From assembly GCA_012845835.1 (NCBI GenBank), contig JABAKD010000028.1:10545129-10609128 (forward strand): a stretch of DNA of 64,000 bases. The letters are read 5' to 3'. Positions 9,420 through 22,600 of the stretch are shown here, piece by piece. How positions within the stretch are numbered: the first letter of the stretch is position 1; every line of letters starts with the position of its first letter. The notes beneath the pieces are model-generated. The model did no database searches, was not told the origin of the DNA, and saw nothing but the letters and a program-made list of their open reading frames with translations. A program made the position numbers and the translations under genes. This stretch comes from Undaria pinnatifida (lineage: Eukaryota; Sar; Phaeophyceae; Laminariales; Alariaceae).

Positions 9420-10040
9420 TCAAGCTTGTCTCCATACCACGCATTGCTCTACAAGAGAATGTGTTCATAAGAAGTCAACAAACAATCCTTGGCTCTGCCA
9501 GCCATCCCACTAGCACTTGGATGTTTTTATGTTACCCCTTACTACCTACGTATTCCTGAGCTTGCCTCCGTACGACGCATTGCTCTACAAGAGAATGTGG
9601 TCATGAGAAGCCAACAAGAAACCCATCTATCCCGCCAGTGTTGTCCTTTCGGTTCCCCGATCCATCCCACCCCACTGCTTGCTGTAATCTACGCAAAAAA
9701 CAAACCCCCACAAAAGACTTTCGTTTTCCCGCGCATCCCATTGTGATAGTGCTGTGTCTTCGCTCTTCGGTCCATCTCTCTCTTACTGATAGTCCAATCA
9801 AGAAGCAAAGCCCAACCAAGCACGGCACAAACAAACCTTCGCTTTACCATCCATCTCATTACTATATTGCTGTACTCTTGATTTGTTTGGTCCATTACCG
9901 TCTCCCTTGTTAATGAACGCCCGACCATGCCCCGAGCACTATTTCGCCCTCTCATCCATCCCACTATATTATGAGCGCTGCACTTTTGCGCGTCGGTCCA
10001 TTCCACTCTTCTACTGCCGTAGTCTACTCAACAAGAACAA
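9420..10040 (+). repeat. Two sets of tandem units
   Basis: Positions 9420-9660 hold two units beginning AGCTTGTCTCC / AGCTTGCCTCC and sharing CGCATTGCTCTACAAGAGAA. Positions 9726-10040 hold about three units sharing CATCCCA, GTGCTGT and TCGGTCCAT. Open frames across them are repeat shadows. Confidence 0.65.
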
Positions 10041-10139
10041 AAACCAACCAGATTCACTCTTCTTCACCCTCGCTCGAACACCTGCTGAGTTCAGTGTAAA
10101 AATCCACGCCTGTGCACGGGTCTGCTCCCTTCTCACAGC

Positions 10140-10805
10140 CTGGGGCAGGGCGGGGCGGGTCGTGACCCGACCCGGCCCGTGAGTTTTGAAAACTTCCTGA
10201 CCCGACCCGACAGGCGAGTATTCAAAGACCCGACCCGACCCAACCCACCGCGACCCAACGCAACCTAACGCGACCGGACCCGACCCGATCCGACCCGACC
10301 CGTGAGATTCTAAAAACCTCCTGAACCGACTCGACCCGGGCCGGATCATGCGTGACCCGCGAAAAGCCCTGGAAAAAAACGCTCTCCCAGTTTTCACAGG
10401 CATATACTCCGGAGTATTTAGTTTATTTACCCCATCTTGATTACCAGGATTTCCTCGCTTACAAAATAGTACCAGGTATAAAAAACATGGAACGAAAAAA
10501 AACCCAACCCTACGCTAACTCCAAGTTGTTCTATAGTCCCAGAAATTTGAACCAGCGACGCCTCCGACCGGCTAGAAACGGGCGACCCAACCCGACCCGA
10601 CCCGCGAGATTTGGAAAACTCCCAGACCCGACTCGACCCGGGTCGGGTCGTTCATGATCCTCCAAATGCCCCGGAAAAGACATTCCCAGTTATCACAATC
10701 TAGTTTATTTACCCCATCTTGATTACCAGGACCACCACACCCTTAATATTATAAAGAAACGAAGAAAAAAACTCCAACCACACACCAACTCCAAGTTGTT
10801 CTATC
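10140..10805. repeat. Duplicated F blocks F2 and F3 with shared flanks
   Basis: Two GACCC/GGGTC blocks (10150-10380 and 10580-10680) are each followed by the same tail. The tail contains CTAGTTTATTTACCCCATCT, GATTACCAGGA and CCAAGTTGTTCTAT, so a unit of about 300 bp has been duplicated. Confidence 0.7.
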
Positions 10806-12410
10806 CAAGATATGTGGGAGCAGGATTCATCAACCAAATATCCATCACGCACGTTACGCTACATTACTATGATACCTGGCGCTTCCCTATCGGAATGAAC
10901 ATCTAAAAATTGTCTATCTCGGCCGGCTCTCTAAACAAAGGACCTCTTACTCGTACGCTGGCATGCAGCAGCACCCGCCATACCGGCTTTTTTCACCAAA
11001 ACTCGGAAGATCGCTCATAAAGTGCAGGTACACCGGAGTTGGCTGGGGTTGTCTCAAATAAACGATACGCATATGTATGATAACACCACACAGCAGCAGT
11101 AACGAAAATGGCGACGGATGGCGTCTAAAACACAAAACATAAAAAATGCAAAATGTTCGTTTTAAAGTCACGAACGACAACACAAAAAAAGCATGATACT
11201 TAGTACGTATGATACTTATCAAGAGGAAGACAACAAGAAGCATGATACTCACTACGCATGATACTTATAGCGCCCTCAAAACTGCTGCTGCGGCGAAACG
11301 AGAAGAAAGCTATGATATGATGCCGCATCCTTTTGACTTAAAGACAACAAACACTGTTGACTAAAGATAATACTGTATGACAGTTGCGGCCAGCCGCGCC
11401 TGCCCAGCCTGCCTGCCTCTCCCTCAAGAGAAAACGGCCGTTGTAGCGGCCATCCACGATAAAAATAAAACCCTGGCACGAACAGAGCTACAAACGAGAA
11501 AGGGGCCACGTTAGTTCACCGACACTCACGCGAAGACACAAAACGGCGAATGTAGTAGCGCGACACGGAATTATCCTGTCCTATGGCCCGCCACACTACT
11601 GTGTATACGACGGTGCATATCACCCAGGACGTTGAATACCACACCCCCTTAGACTATACCACCCGGGTGGTATTTTTTTCAAATTCAAAAGCAACCACAC
11701 CCGACTTATCACTGGGGTACGCTGTATATCACACACCTAGAGAATACCACACCCGGGTGATAGTTTTTCGAGCACCCACCGCTGTCACCGGAGGTGTGAT
11801 AAACATCGTCATATAGGTTACACGTTTGTTTTGCTCCGATATCATGCTCGAGGCACGACCGGCGAGAGCAGATACATCCCAGGTCCGAACGAACGCGCAC
11901 CTAAGCGCACAGAAACAAAAACAAGAAGCGGAAATGAGTGAAAAACTTCCTCTACAAACCCGCCGCCACGAAAAAAAAAAAAGTCAAATAACCCAATCAG
12001 CTCCCTTTCGTTGTGTAACACCAAAAACGGAAGCTACTTTGCTATACTTTTCTACGATGCGAACACTCCGCCGCTAGGAAAAAAATCCAGCCACGCCACC
12101 CATAACCTGCCCCCTTCACGCTGCACTTAACGCGCCAAGGACTCGTGCATTATCGCAGGGGAAACAAGTAAACTCGTCAGCTGCATGTTTGGGGCACAGC
12201 GGGCAGAACGGTACACAAGGCAATCGACGCGCCCCCCCCTTGTCCCACCTTCTCGTGGAAAAGCAAAGTCCGCACCCGCACGATTGATCCAGGGGGAAGA
12301 GGGATACACGAGGAAATCACCGAGCCCCCCCCCCCCCTGCTGGTCCCGTCAAAAGCAATATCTGGCGAGCAACCACCACGCCTTGACCTTTTTTTTCTGC
12401 CGCAAAAAAC
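10806..12410. other. No recognised gene; family J degenerate repeats
   Basis: Positions 11590-11805 hold repeats around ATACCACACCCGGGTGATAG, which resemble those at 20.67-21.3 kb. Positions 11185-11265 duplicate GCATGATACT...GTATGATACTTAT. Nothing else is supported. Confidence 0.45.
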
Positions 12411-12411
12411 A

Positions 12412-12581
12412 GATCCTACACTAAATCCAAGTAAATTCAAGCCGTGTTGCTTTAAAAACATAGGTGCAGTCAGTGGTCCTATGCATGCCAAAAACGGATC
12501 CTACACTAAATCCAAGTAAATTCAAGCCGTGTTCCTTTTAAAAGGTAGGTGCAGTCAGCGGTCAGATGTAAAGGGGAGGGT
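12412..12581 (+). repeat. Tandem duplication, 85 bp period
   Basis: Two units begin GATCCTACACTAAATCCAAG (12412 and 12497) and run through GCCGTGTT to AGGTGCAGTCAG. They differ at few sites. The ACTAAATCCAAGTAA core links them to the family P interior. Confidence 0.8.
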
Positions 12582-12714
12582 TACCGCATACACCGCAAGA
12601 CAAACTTGCTCCCCTGGCACGAAACTTCACAGCCAATCTTCGATTTTCCCCCCAAAAAAACAGGACGGGCGGGCACGCAAAACGAAAAATGGTGGCTTTG
12701 GAAAATGTCAGGGC

Positions 12715-12945
12715 TTCTTTCTCACGGGTCGGATCGGATCGGGTCGGGTCGGGTCGGCTTGTGTGAGGGTGACCCACCCGACCCCACCCGTGATATTTGA
12801 AACCCTCCTGATTCGACCCAGACCAACCCGACCCGACCCGACCCGACCCGACCCGACTAGACCCGCGAGTATGTTAGAAGCTCCTGACCCGACCCGACAC
12901 GACCCCGCGGGCCGGATGTTGACCCGCGAAAAGCCTTGGAACAAT
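12715..12945. repeat. Family F block F4
   Basis: It switches strand sense: GGGTCGGGTC units on the left, GACCCGACCC units on the right, ending in GACCCGCGAAAAGCC. The arrangement could fold back on itself. Confidence 0.8.
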
Positions 12946-13105
12946 ACCACGTAGTTATATTCTTGCGTTTTCCATAAAAAACGCACCACAGCATCCACCG
13001 CATCGCTCGGCGATTCAGTCTGCACTACTGTCACTGCTGCTGTGACCCCGTTGTCGAGTAAGGCAGCCCTCTAACTCGTCCGGCGGGGTGTGCCATACCC
13101 GTGCG

Positions 13106-13255
13106 TCATACGGAAACACCTTTGCAACCAACTGTGCCCGCCTTGTCGGGACGAACCACATGGGAGTTCATAAACGTGGAACATTTTTCGCCGTGGTAAA
13201 AGGGGTTGACGACCGCCCACCACGTCATCAAGGGGCGCTTCGCCGACACATTATA
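13106..13255 (-). CDS. Possible exon, unknown product
   Basis: Read on the minus strand, the C-run of repeat E4 is followed about 45 bases later by an acceptor-like CCTTGAG. An open frame then includes KRPLMTWWAVVNPFYHGEK and a TAVGCK-like end before a stop at 13106. The composition (W, Y, F, H, C in a non-repetitive order) looks protein-like, but no family was recognised. Near the end (AAAGGTGTTTCC) the frame could instead shift to one reading VFPYDARVWHTPPDELEGCL, so either a weak donor or a frameshift may be present. It could be an exon of an undetected minus-strand gene or a decayed fragment. Confidence 0.25.
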   Translation of the reverse strand, partial: YNVSAKRPLMTWWAVVNPFYHGEKCSTFMNSHVVRPDKAGTVGCKGVSV

Positions 13256-13301
13256 TAGAGCGTACTCAAGGGCGGCAGCAGGCTCAGACGAAGAGGGAGA
13301 G

Positions 13302-13432
13302 TGGGGGGGTGTTCGGGGTGCTCTCGGATCCTGCATGGTCGTAGTTTTTAAAGCCATAGCTCCTTGCGCCCCTACACCGAGCACGTCGGGTGTTCGCCGA
13401 GAAGGTAGGCATTGCTTGCACCAAGCGCGAAG
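13302..13432 (+). repeat. Family E dispersed repeat, copy E4
   Basis: A G-run is followed by diverged E body (CTGCATGGTCGTAGT, GAGCACGTCGGG) and the GCTTGCACCAAGCGCGAAG end. Confidence 0.7.
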
Positions 13433-13670
13433 GGCGGGGGCGGGCGTTGCCTGGACAGCCCGAGCGTTTGAACCCCGTCCCTCAGGCTGACATCAGCTGC
13501 GTCTCCATGGTGTGCAGGTTCTGCTTCGACGACGTCACCTGGCACGACAAGGTCAAACCGGGCACCCCAAATTAGTACCATAATGAAAGAATGCACCCAT
13601 CAATAACAGCATTACCACCACCACCACCAAGAGCGAGAGCAATAACGAGAGCACGAGCAAGAACAAAAAG

Positions 13671-13707
13671 CAACAACAAAAACAACAGCAACAGCAACAG
13701 CAACAGC

Positions 13708-13762
<55 letters not shown>
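13671..13762 (+). repeat. (CAA)n microsatellite
   Basis: About 30 CAA units, the early ones interrupted by CAG. Poly-Asn, poly-Val and poly-Leu frames here are artefacts. Confidence 0.97.
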
Positions 13763-14289
13763 CTCCTACACCCTCTACCGATACACGTATCTCGATTAAC
13801 CATTTTATCGCCTGTACTTCGAAAATATTAGTACAAGCCGCACCCCTCATGAGCGGGGGTGCAGCAAGCACGTCATACGGGCAACTAGAAGAAACTTTAA
13901 GCACACGTAGGTCACGACAGCTCGCGTTGTTGCCGAAGCCACGCCGGCGGCATTCGCACCGTCGTTGCCACCGCAGCCGTAGGTCGCGGCAGCTCACGCT
14001 TTAGTTGACCCTTGAGCACACCGTAGTTCCACAACCCATAAAATACGTGGAAGCGTTGAACGATTAAACTGTTTTCGTACCGCCAATATTCATCCCTCTA
14101 AGTAGTCAGTGCCAAAAACGTGGATGCTGTCCAAAAGGAATAAACAATATATAAACCGTTTTAGCACTTTAGCACCGCACTCCCCACATGGGAACAAAAC
14201 ACTTGGAATTACACTACGAAAACATTTTAGGCGTTGGGAAAAAAAAAAAAAACTTTTGTTTTTACCCATCCCATCCACCGGAGGGCGAA
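13763..14289. other. No recognised gene
   Basis: Contains a diverged TTAGCACCGCACTCC...CTTGGAATTACACTA segment (14160-14230) related to the family P interior and to 27865-27920. Confidence 0.35.
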
Positions 14290-14530
14290 ACGTAAACTGT
14301 CGGGTCAGAAGAGCTTTCAAATATCGCGGGGCTCGAGTCGGGTTGGCTCAGGAAGGTTTAAAAAAATATCGCGGGCCGAGTCGGGTTGGGTCGGGTAGGC
14401 TCAGGAGGGTCGGGTTGGGTCGGGTCAGGACATTTTCAAGCATGACACGTCGGGCCGAGTCACCCATCCTGACCCCATCCCACCCGCGAGGAGTAATCCG
14501 ACACGTGGAAACCCCTGGCTTTCGCCAATC
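14290..14530. repeat. Family F block F5
   Basis: GGGTCGGGTAGG and GTCGGGTTGGGTCGGGTC runs with the CGCGGGCCGAG linker, as in other F blocks. Flanking TCCACCGGAGG duplicates occur at 14274 and 14530. Confidence 0.7.
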
Positions 14531-15195
14531 CACCGGAGGACAAAATGTAAACAGTAGCTCTCGCCTACTCGTAGGAAGTCGCGCTGGTGGATATCGGCAA
14601 CTGTCGTCAACTGAGTGCGTTGGTGGTGGGAGGCAAAAACGCCGGACACGGTGCAACCAAAAGTCACACAGGAAACAATAATTATTTCGTTTTTTTGTTC
14701 GTCGTTCTTGTTGGGAGATTCCGGTCGACGGGCGGGGGGCGGGGGGCACAGGGCACGGGAGATTCGGGCACACGGGGCTGGAAAGCAACGCCTCCAGCAG
14801 GGGTCCCCATATAAGGCGGTGGTGGTGTGCCAGGGCAATACGACCGCCTTGGGCAATACGACCGCCTTATAGGGGGAACCCATCTTATTCGTTCCGGGTT
14901 ATGAGTACTGTAGTGCAGTTCCCCAGTAGCGCCAATCGATTTTGGCCGCCTTGTATCGGGATACTGCCGTACTCAGACCGTCTTATTGGGGGATCTCCGC
15001 TGTTCTATTGGTGCCGCCGAACACGAGAATCTCGCTTCGCTCGTAATAACAAAAAACATCCATAATACGAACTGCTTACGTCCGCGTTGCCTCTCTCTGC
15101 CTTAGGAGGGCCTATCTCGCTACAGATCTTCAAGTTATCGCTTTTATTATTTTTCATTTGTTTTTTTCTCCGGCGGATGGCGAACAAAAACCTTG
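14531..15195. other. No recognised gene
   Basis: Contains short direct repeats around GGGCAATACGACCGCCTTAT (14830-14870) and nothing else that can be supported. Confidence 0.4.
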
Positions 15196-15275
15196 ACCCC
15201 TTTAGAGCTCTAAATTATTTCCCTATACAAATTCCAAGTAAGCTTCCCCAAAAAACGGGTTCCAGTTGGAAAGGC
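15196..15275 (+). mobile_element. Degenerate family P MITE
   Basis: CCCCTTTAGAGC, then ATTCCAAGTAA and AAAAACGGGTTCCAGTTG, matches the P consensus. Neither TTAA end is intact. Confidence 0.55.
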
Positions 15276-15368
15276 ACTTCCACGTATTTCCACACATGCC
15301 GTGTCAATTTAGCTCATTTGTATTCGCGACTCAGCGCAAGCTGGCGTATATTGAAATCATCTTCTCAC

Positions 15369-15548
15369 CGACTTGATCGCTGCTCGGAGCTTTCGAGTGG
15401 CGTGGAAGATGCGTAGCTGCTGCAGGTTCTTCCCGAGGTCGCGCTCCTCGAGCTCGCGCGTCGGCATCAGCATCCAGGGGTGGCTGAGCGCAATCGGCGC
15501 CGTCATCCTCTCCCCCACGTCCACCACCAGCAGGTTCAGGATAAAGTC
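15369..15548 (-). CDS. Kinase exon 5 (subdomain XI and C-terminal tail)
   Basis: It follows TATATTTCAG and starts DFILNLLVVD, continuing from DISDLAK of exon 4. ERMTAPIALSHPW is the subdomain XI region, and FHATRKLRAAIKS resembles the helix after the domain in CaMK/CDPK kinases. It ends either at a TCG/GTGAGA donor (15369) or at TGA at 15357-15359. Confidence 0.75.
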
Positions 15549-18110
15549 CTGAAATATACGACAAAAAATTAAACCCCACATCCGACGGGAAAAAACAACA
15601 ACAAATAAAATAAACCTAAAGGTGGCGTTTTTTCATCGGGTTGCACTTTTCCGTATACTTTAGAAAAAAAGAAAAAAAATGGGTCAAGCTTGGTATAGAG
15701 CTCTTCAAGTGAGCAACCTCAGAAAAAACAAACCAAAAAAGAGGTGCGCCTTTACCGAAGCATGAACCTCTGGGCCAACGTCTAAGGGTTAAGTCGACCT
15801 GTCGCAACCTGCAAAGCTTATGTGCAGGCCGCTTCTGCACACAATAGGGCGGGCCCCCCATCGCGAGGCAACGCTGCACACAATAGGGAGGGGCCTCCAT
15901 CACGGGGCAACGCTGCACACAATAAGGCAGGGCTCCCCACCACGGGGCAACGCTGCACACAATAAAGCGGGGCCCTCGTCACGGGGCAACGCGTACCTTG
16001 GCCAGATCCGAAATGTCCTGCCAGTACTCGTCGTGAAACTTGAAGCTCCCGCTCCTTATCCTTCGCAAGAGGCGAGGGTGTCTCTCGTCGTGAAAGGGGT
16101 GGTACCCCCCCAATATAATGTAGAGTATCACGCCCACGCTCCACATATCCGCCGCCTGCATACATATAGAAACCCATAGCGGTCGTAACGGTCGCGGGTC
16201 GGGGGTCTAAAAGGGAAAATATTACGACGTCCAAGACGCCAAATCGAACAAAGAAGCAAAAAAATAAAACGTCAGAGCTCGTTTTCGGGTGGGAAATTAC
16301 TTGGAATTAAAGTGGACTAATCTTTGAAAATATTATAGTAACAGTAAGGAAGTGCAGGTTATAGTAACAACAGTAACGAAGTGCAGGGTGGTACACCTTC
16401 CCAACAGAGTCTGGATTCTCACGCCCGCGCTCCACATGTCCGCTGCTGGCAGAAACCAAAGAAAAACAGGGCTACTGTTCACGGGTCGGATCGCCTCTCA
16501 CGGGGCCGGCCGGGCCGGTACACGGTGATCCGACCCCGACCCGTGCTATTTGAAAACCTCCCGACTCGGCCCGATCCGACACGTGAGACCTTCAACACCC
16601 CCTGACCCAACCCGACTCGACCCGCGAGGTTTGGAAAACCACATTTCCGACCCGAAAAAAAAACTCGGGTCGTGACCCGTGAAAAGCCCCGAAAAGAAAA
16701 CGCAGCCTTTTTAGTACTGCAAACCCGATAAGGGGGGGGGGGGGGGGGGAGCACTTGAAATTATACTATCATACCGTAGAAAAACTAGAAATTCGAAAAG
16801 GGCAAAAAACTCTTTAGAACGGCAAAAAATACCCAGCAGTCATTCTATATAGCCAAGTAGCCTTTGCGATGTTCTCAACCCACAAATCATACCAGATGAA
16901 GTACTAAATATAATTCCAATTCGATTGAATGAAGTGGTTTGCCCGTCTGCACCTTTTTATCAGATTCTCCAACACGCACGGCGAAGCCGCGCTCGGGTCG
17001 GAGCCTTACCCTGGCTTATTAGGGAAAGGGTTAGGGTTGGGTCCACGCCCTCTCGTAATTCGTGACGAAAGAAACACAAACACGAACAACACAAAAACAC
17101 GCAAAAAACACCATATAACTCCATAAAACGGAAGTGTACTTGGTAACTTTATCCGGTACGATTTGTGGGCTTCAGACCGGTAAAAGAAATGCACCCCTTG
17201 TCCCCCCGAAACGTAATTGCAGTTCTACTTCCACAACTGCAACAACAAAAACTACCCCAGCCTACAAGTGTAATCCAACCAAAATATATTTTTACCCAAA
17301 AGTCGTGGGCGAAAAGGGTTCATGTTAATGCATGAAACATAGGCCGAAAAAGACGTTTCGTGGGAGTTCCGCAGTAGCAACTCGGCGGTGTGCAACCATA
17401 CATATGGCGATATTTATACCTCTACCGCGGGGATATTTAGAAGAAATCTCCGGGTTTTAGGTCTTGCGGTTCCGGTTGGGGTTGAGGCCAGGCGCCGATC
17501 TTGAGGGCTGTGAGGCTGGAGTTCCGCAGCAGCATGGCGGTGAGAGACGGGGAAGACATGCCGGAAAGTGGTAGTCACGACCACGTAGGCAAGAGTCCTA
17601 CCACAACTACGGGGATATTTAGGAGCAATCCCCGGGGTTTCAGGCCTTGCGGTTCGGGTTGGTGTTAGATGCCCGTTTTAGGACAGTAATAGTGTCACGG
17701 GTAAACCAGGAACCCGGGTGCAATATGATACGATGCAAAAAACAGTTTCTTTTTGATAATCCGGTTCATTAATCTCGCGATTTTTTCGTTCTCGTTCTCC
17801 CTCCCTAGCCGTAACTCAGATCCAGGGCCACCAAGCAGGTTCCCTCCCCCCCTCCCCGCTACAGGCACACGCCTTCAGTTTTATCGCGAAAAGACTTCCG
17901 CCCTTTCTTCCCTTCATCGACTCGCATCGAAACTACGAGAACACTGGATGTTGTCTCACCGTTCCGTACGGCAGAGCTCTCAGAAGCTCCGGTGCCGCGT
18001 ACTCCGGCGACCCGTACCGCTCGGACACCTTCCCGTCCAGGACGCTGCAGGCAAAGTCAAAGCCGTCAAGCTTGATGTCCGTGTCATCACCCTGAGAGCT
18101 CAAAAAAATA

Positions 18111-18142
<32 letters not shown>

Positions 18143-19599
18143 CATGTTGTGGCAGTCCATGACGGAGGTGATCAGCACCCGGCTGAGATCTCGCACGTAT
18201 CTCTCGCTGAAGTACGTCTAAGAAAAATTGAGAGTGGAGATGCGGGGGCGGGAGAGTGTATTGGGTGGCGGAGGCGGGGGGGGGCGTAGGGGTGTACTCA
18301 AGTTTTGCATGGCCTTAGTCGTATGACCATAGACCTTCGCATCCCTACTATGCCGGGACGGAACACGTCGGGTTCTGACCAACCAGGCAGACACTGCTTG
18401 CACCAAGCGCGAAGCGCCGTGAGGTGTAAGGGGGGGGTTCTCGTCATTGTCAGTTTCCTAAAAAAACACATGATTCGGTGTGAGGTTGCGTTATGTTGGA
18501 CGATGCCCATGTTGTGGCCGTCCATGACCGAGGTTATCACCACGCGGCTGAGATCCCTGATGCATCCCTCTCTGAAACACTCTGTGAAAAACCGCGCGAC
18601 CGGGGTATCACGCAGGTTGCAAAGATGAGCATCGACCCATATATTGCACGAACTCACAGCTGGCGTATTACAAACTATTTTATTAGATGCGTTTAAGGAG
18701 AATGGAGAGGGGCGGAGCGGGGAAGAGGGGGGAGGGGCGGGGGGATGTACTCATATTTATCATTCATGGTCGTAGTCTTACAAACTATACACCCTCGGGG
18801 GGGAGCGGGGGGGGAGGGGGGTCGAGGGAATTTGAGCGGGGAGGAAGGGGGCAAGGGGGGGGGGGGCGTACTTGTGCTGCAGTGAAAAAATGTCCTTCTT
18901 CAGGTGGACTGAGTGCGTGTCCTCGCTGAGGCAAGAAAAGGCTTTCGGACTCGTATCCTACATCTAGTACGAGGACTACTTTCCCAGGCTGCCTACCTTC
19001 GTCACGATGCGGTCGAGCACACACTTCCCCCCTCCATCCGTCAAGCACTACGTAAAAGTATTCTGTGTCCGACTGTAACTTCATTCAGCATACAAAACAA
19101 TGATTTTCTCACGTGCCGTGTATAAAAGTCGAGCCAAAAATATTTCATATGCAGACTATATAGTACCTCGTAGGTGCTTCCGCTTACCGTACTGCCGTTA
19201 TACCCATCTATTAATAGTGGCACTGATTTCTCCTGGGGTGATCTTCCACTCTACAGTGGACTTATTGGAGTTCGTCTTGTGACCATGCACTAGCTCTGCT
19301 TGCATATTAATTCACGTCAACAGCGGACACGCGGGTAAGCCGTGTGGCGTACACGTATATGCATGTGTTGTGTATGCCTTTGTACGAGTTTTACGTGTCT
19401 TCAGGCTGGTGTCGGGAGTTCGATGTTGCCAGTTGGGATGGCAAATTGGCTCGGGGTTACGGATGGTAGCGTGGGGTTTGCTGCTGGAACAACCTGAGGG
19501 GCTTGCCTTTCTCTCCGCCACCTTTGTCTCCGAGCGGGGGGGTGCGCAAGAACATGTTACAACAACACCAACGACAACAACACTAACAACAACAACAGC

Positions 19600-19666
<67 letters not shown>

Positions 19667-22600
19667 GTAAAAGAACGTTCCAAGGGTGCCTACCTTCGTG
19701 ACGATGCGGTCGAGCACCACCCCGCCCTCCATCCGCTTCAGCACCACGTAGAAGTAGTCTGGAGATGAGTCGAAAAACTCGTGCACCCCGACGACGTTTG
19801 ACTGTTCCAGCATGCGCAGCACTCGCACCTTTCGAGCGACAACAACAGTTCCGACAGATCACATCAGAAGAGATCAGATCAGATCAGATCTCTCTGCAGA
19901 TTGCCCAGTTGATGTTCAGATCAGATCAGTTTACAGATCACACATGATGTTCAGACTATATCACTTTATAGATCACATAAATCGGATCACTGTCAGATCA
20001 CACAAACGCTTTTCAGATCACATCCCTTTACACATCACACAGACGATTTTCATATCAGACTCCTTCACAGATCACACATAAACGATGTTCAGATGTACAC
20101 CCTTTACAAATCGCACAGGCGATGTTCAGATCAGAACAGTACATGTTACACAGGCGATGTTCAGATCAGATCACTACAGATCACACAGACGATCTTCACA
20201 TCAGCTCACTTCAAAGATCACACAGAAGATGTTCAAATCAGATCACTTAACGCTCAGGCGATATTCACGGATCCGTATCATCCGTGCACTATTCCACGGG
20301 GCTGATTCGCAGGATCTGAATGATTTGTGCAAGTATCCGCAGTAGCAAGCTACAAAGAGTGGTCGTTTTATCATGGATGTGCCCGGGGCTTTAAACAGAT
20401 TGTACCTTGACCTGGTACGATCTGTGTGATCTATCTATACACGTTTCTACATGATCTGTAGGATGTGCATGGTTCTATACTGTTGTATCCGAATCAACTG
20501 ATCTGTACGGTTGAAGTCAGGAAGATCGTTATCTGCCCGCCTAGTGAAAATCTGCACTATTAATATATCCGTTACTGTTACAGGACAACGCGATACCACA
20601 TATCATAGATACATGCGGAGTATGATACAAAGTATACATGGGAGCAAGGGTACCGTATTGTAGTACCATATAACACGGAAGAAAGCACACCCCGGTGATA
20701 ACAACTTGGCGTTTAAAAATATTATCGCCGGGTGTGCTGTCGTAGGGGGTTGTGGTATCTAACGTATCCCCGGTGATAGCAACCATGCACGGTAGCCCCG
20801 CAGCTATGGGGTGTGGTAAGGAGGGGGGGTGGTATTGAGGGTGTGTGCTAACGCTATTAACGATTGCTAAGGAGTGTGAACTCGGTATCGGTAGCAACAG
20901 CGCCGGTACCAGTTAGCGGGCTGATCCCGGAGAAAACAACGTGATCGTCGCTCGAGGCGCGGCCGCAGCAGGTACCGGTGGGGTTGGGGCGGCAAACTCG
21001 TTCGGATCACTGTGATGGGGCACAGCTGTTGCCCCCATACTGGTGCCCACACCGGTGCCCGTTGCGGGTGAATGGTATCCACCAGACGGTGTGATAATTT
21101 TGGAGTTTGGTACTATTTTCAGGCGTTCCCTGTAGGGGTGTGGTATCCAACGTACCCTCGGTGATAAAGTGACCTTCGAAACACAAAACAATCAACATAT
21201 CACCGGGTGTGCTCACGTAGGGGGGTGCGCTATCTAAGGGGGGTGTGGTTTCTTCCGTGTTTTACACGTCATCACACTCTTATCACACCCCCATTTTCAC
21301 GACGTATCAACACCGGGTATGATCCGCTCGCACGAGTGACTCCCTACCTCTCACGGGCAAAAAGACGTTACAGTAGGCGATTTATTAGTTGGCGCAGCAG
21401 CGTATCATAGCTTACCCTTCCACTGCGGATTCCTATCGCACCACTAACAGCATTAACAGCACCAAAGCTCTAGGCCACAAAGGAAGAGGGGGGTGGGTCA
21501 CTCGCACTCGCGTGAGTGACCTCGAGCCACTGCCAAACAGAAACCAGCAAAATTCCCCTGCCGCCGTAGTAGGCAGGGCCACAAGAAAAAAAAAAATGAG
21601 GGGACGGTGTCTCAGTGCCTTTTACAGCCAGCAATCGCAAATTGGGATGTTTACTGACCAGGGGCTGTAATGCCAATAGTAGTACCCTGCAGAAAACACT
21701 ACTAGTCTACCAGGTACAGCATCAGCAGGATCTTTTTATTTGTATTTTAGATCCTCCTGGAGATCCGGATAAACAAAGATTAAAGTTCCTTTCATTAGTA
21801 GTAGGAACATCAAAATTGGCATCACCATCCCGTTTGAGGTATTCAGATGGTACCCTTTGGTCTCTGGTGTAAGTATCATGTGATACTTGGTTCAAGTACG
21901 TGCTACTGCTGTACATGCGTAGTAACATATTGGCATGCTGGGAATTGCGTACCCGTATAATGCCGATATACCGATAGACTATTAGTCTATAAGTAGTACC
22001 AGGTGTACCTGGTACGGTACACATCGTACATGCTTACAATTACAACGGCACCAACGTTTCACGGGAAAACTATTCCACGTATACCATGTACACCATTAGT
22101 AGTATGGGTCAAAATATAATCCTTCTTTCCCAACTATTAATATGATACAATTCGAACATGATTTATATTTCAGCCCAGACTGGCATTAATACCTGGGTAT
22201 AGAGTTGGGTCAAATATTCAACGCAGTGCTGGCTGCCTGTATGTACGAACCTCGACACTCCCGGCTCTCCCATTAGAAAGATCGGGGAAACAAGAGATTC
22301 GGGAGCGGACATACTATAAAGTTAGCACGATGCTGAAAACTTCTCGAAAAAGAAACCTAGCCTGCGCCTTTGTCCTCGCTGTTACCGGCCTTTGTCCTCG
22401 CTGTTACTGGCCATTGTCCTCGCTGTTACTGGCCTTCGTCCTCGTTGTTACTGGCCTTTGTCCTCGCTGTTACTGGCCTTTGTCCTCGCTGTTACTGGCC
22501 TTTGTCCTCGTTGTTATTGGCCCTTGTCCTCACTGTTACTGGCCTTTGTCCTCGCTGTTACTGGTAACACTGTACACTCACGTCATCTCAACATACCGTT

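Noticed and set aside
12529-13034. Arg/Gly/Ser-rich frames on both strands
   Set aside because: They are produced by the GGGTC/GACCC pentamer block, which leaves several frames open.
13572-14004. 137-141 codon frames with poly-Asn, poly-Leu or poly-Val
   Set aside because: They run through the (CAA)n microsatellite and have no supporting domain.
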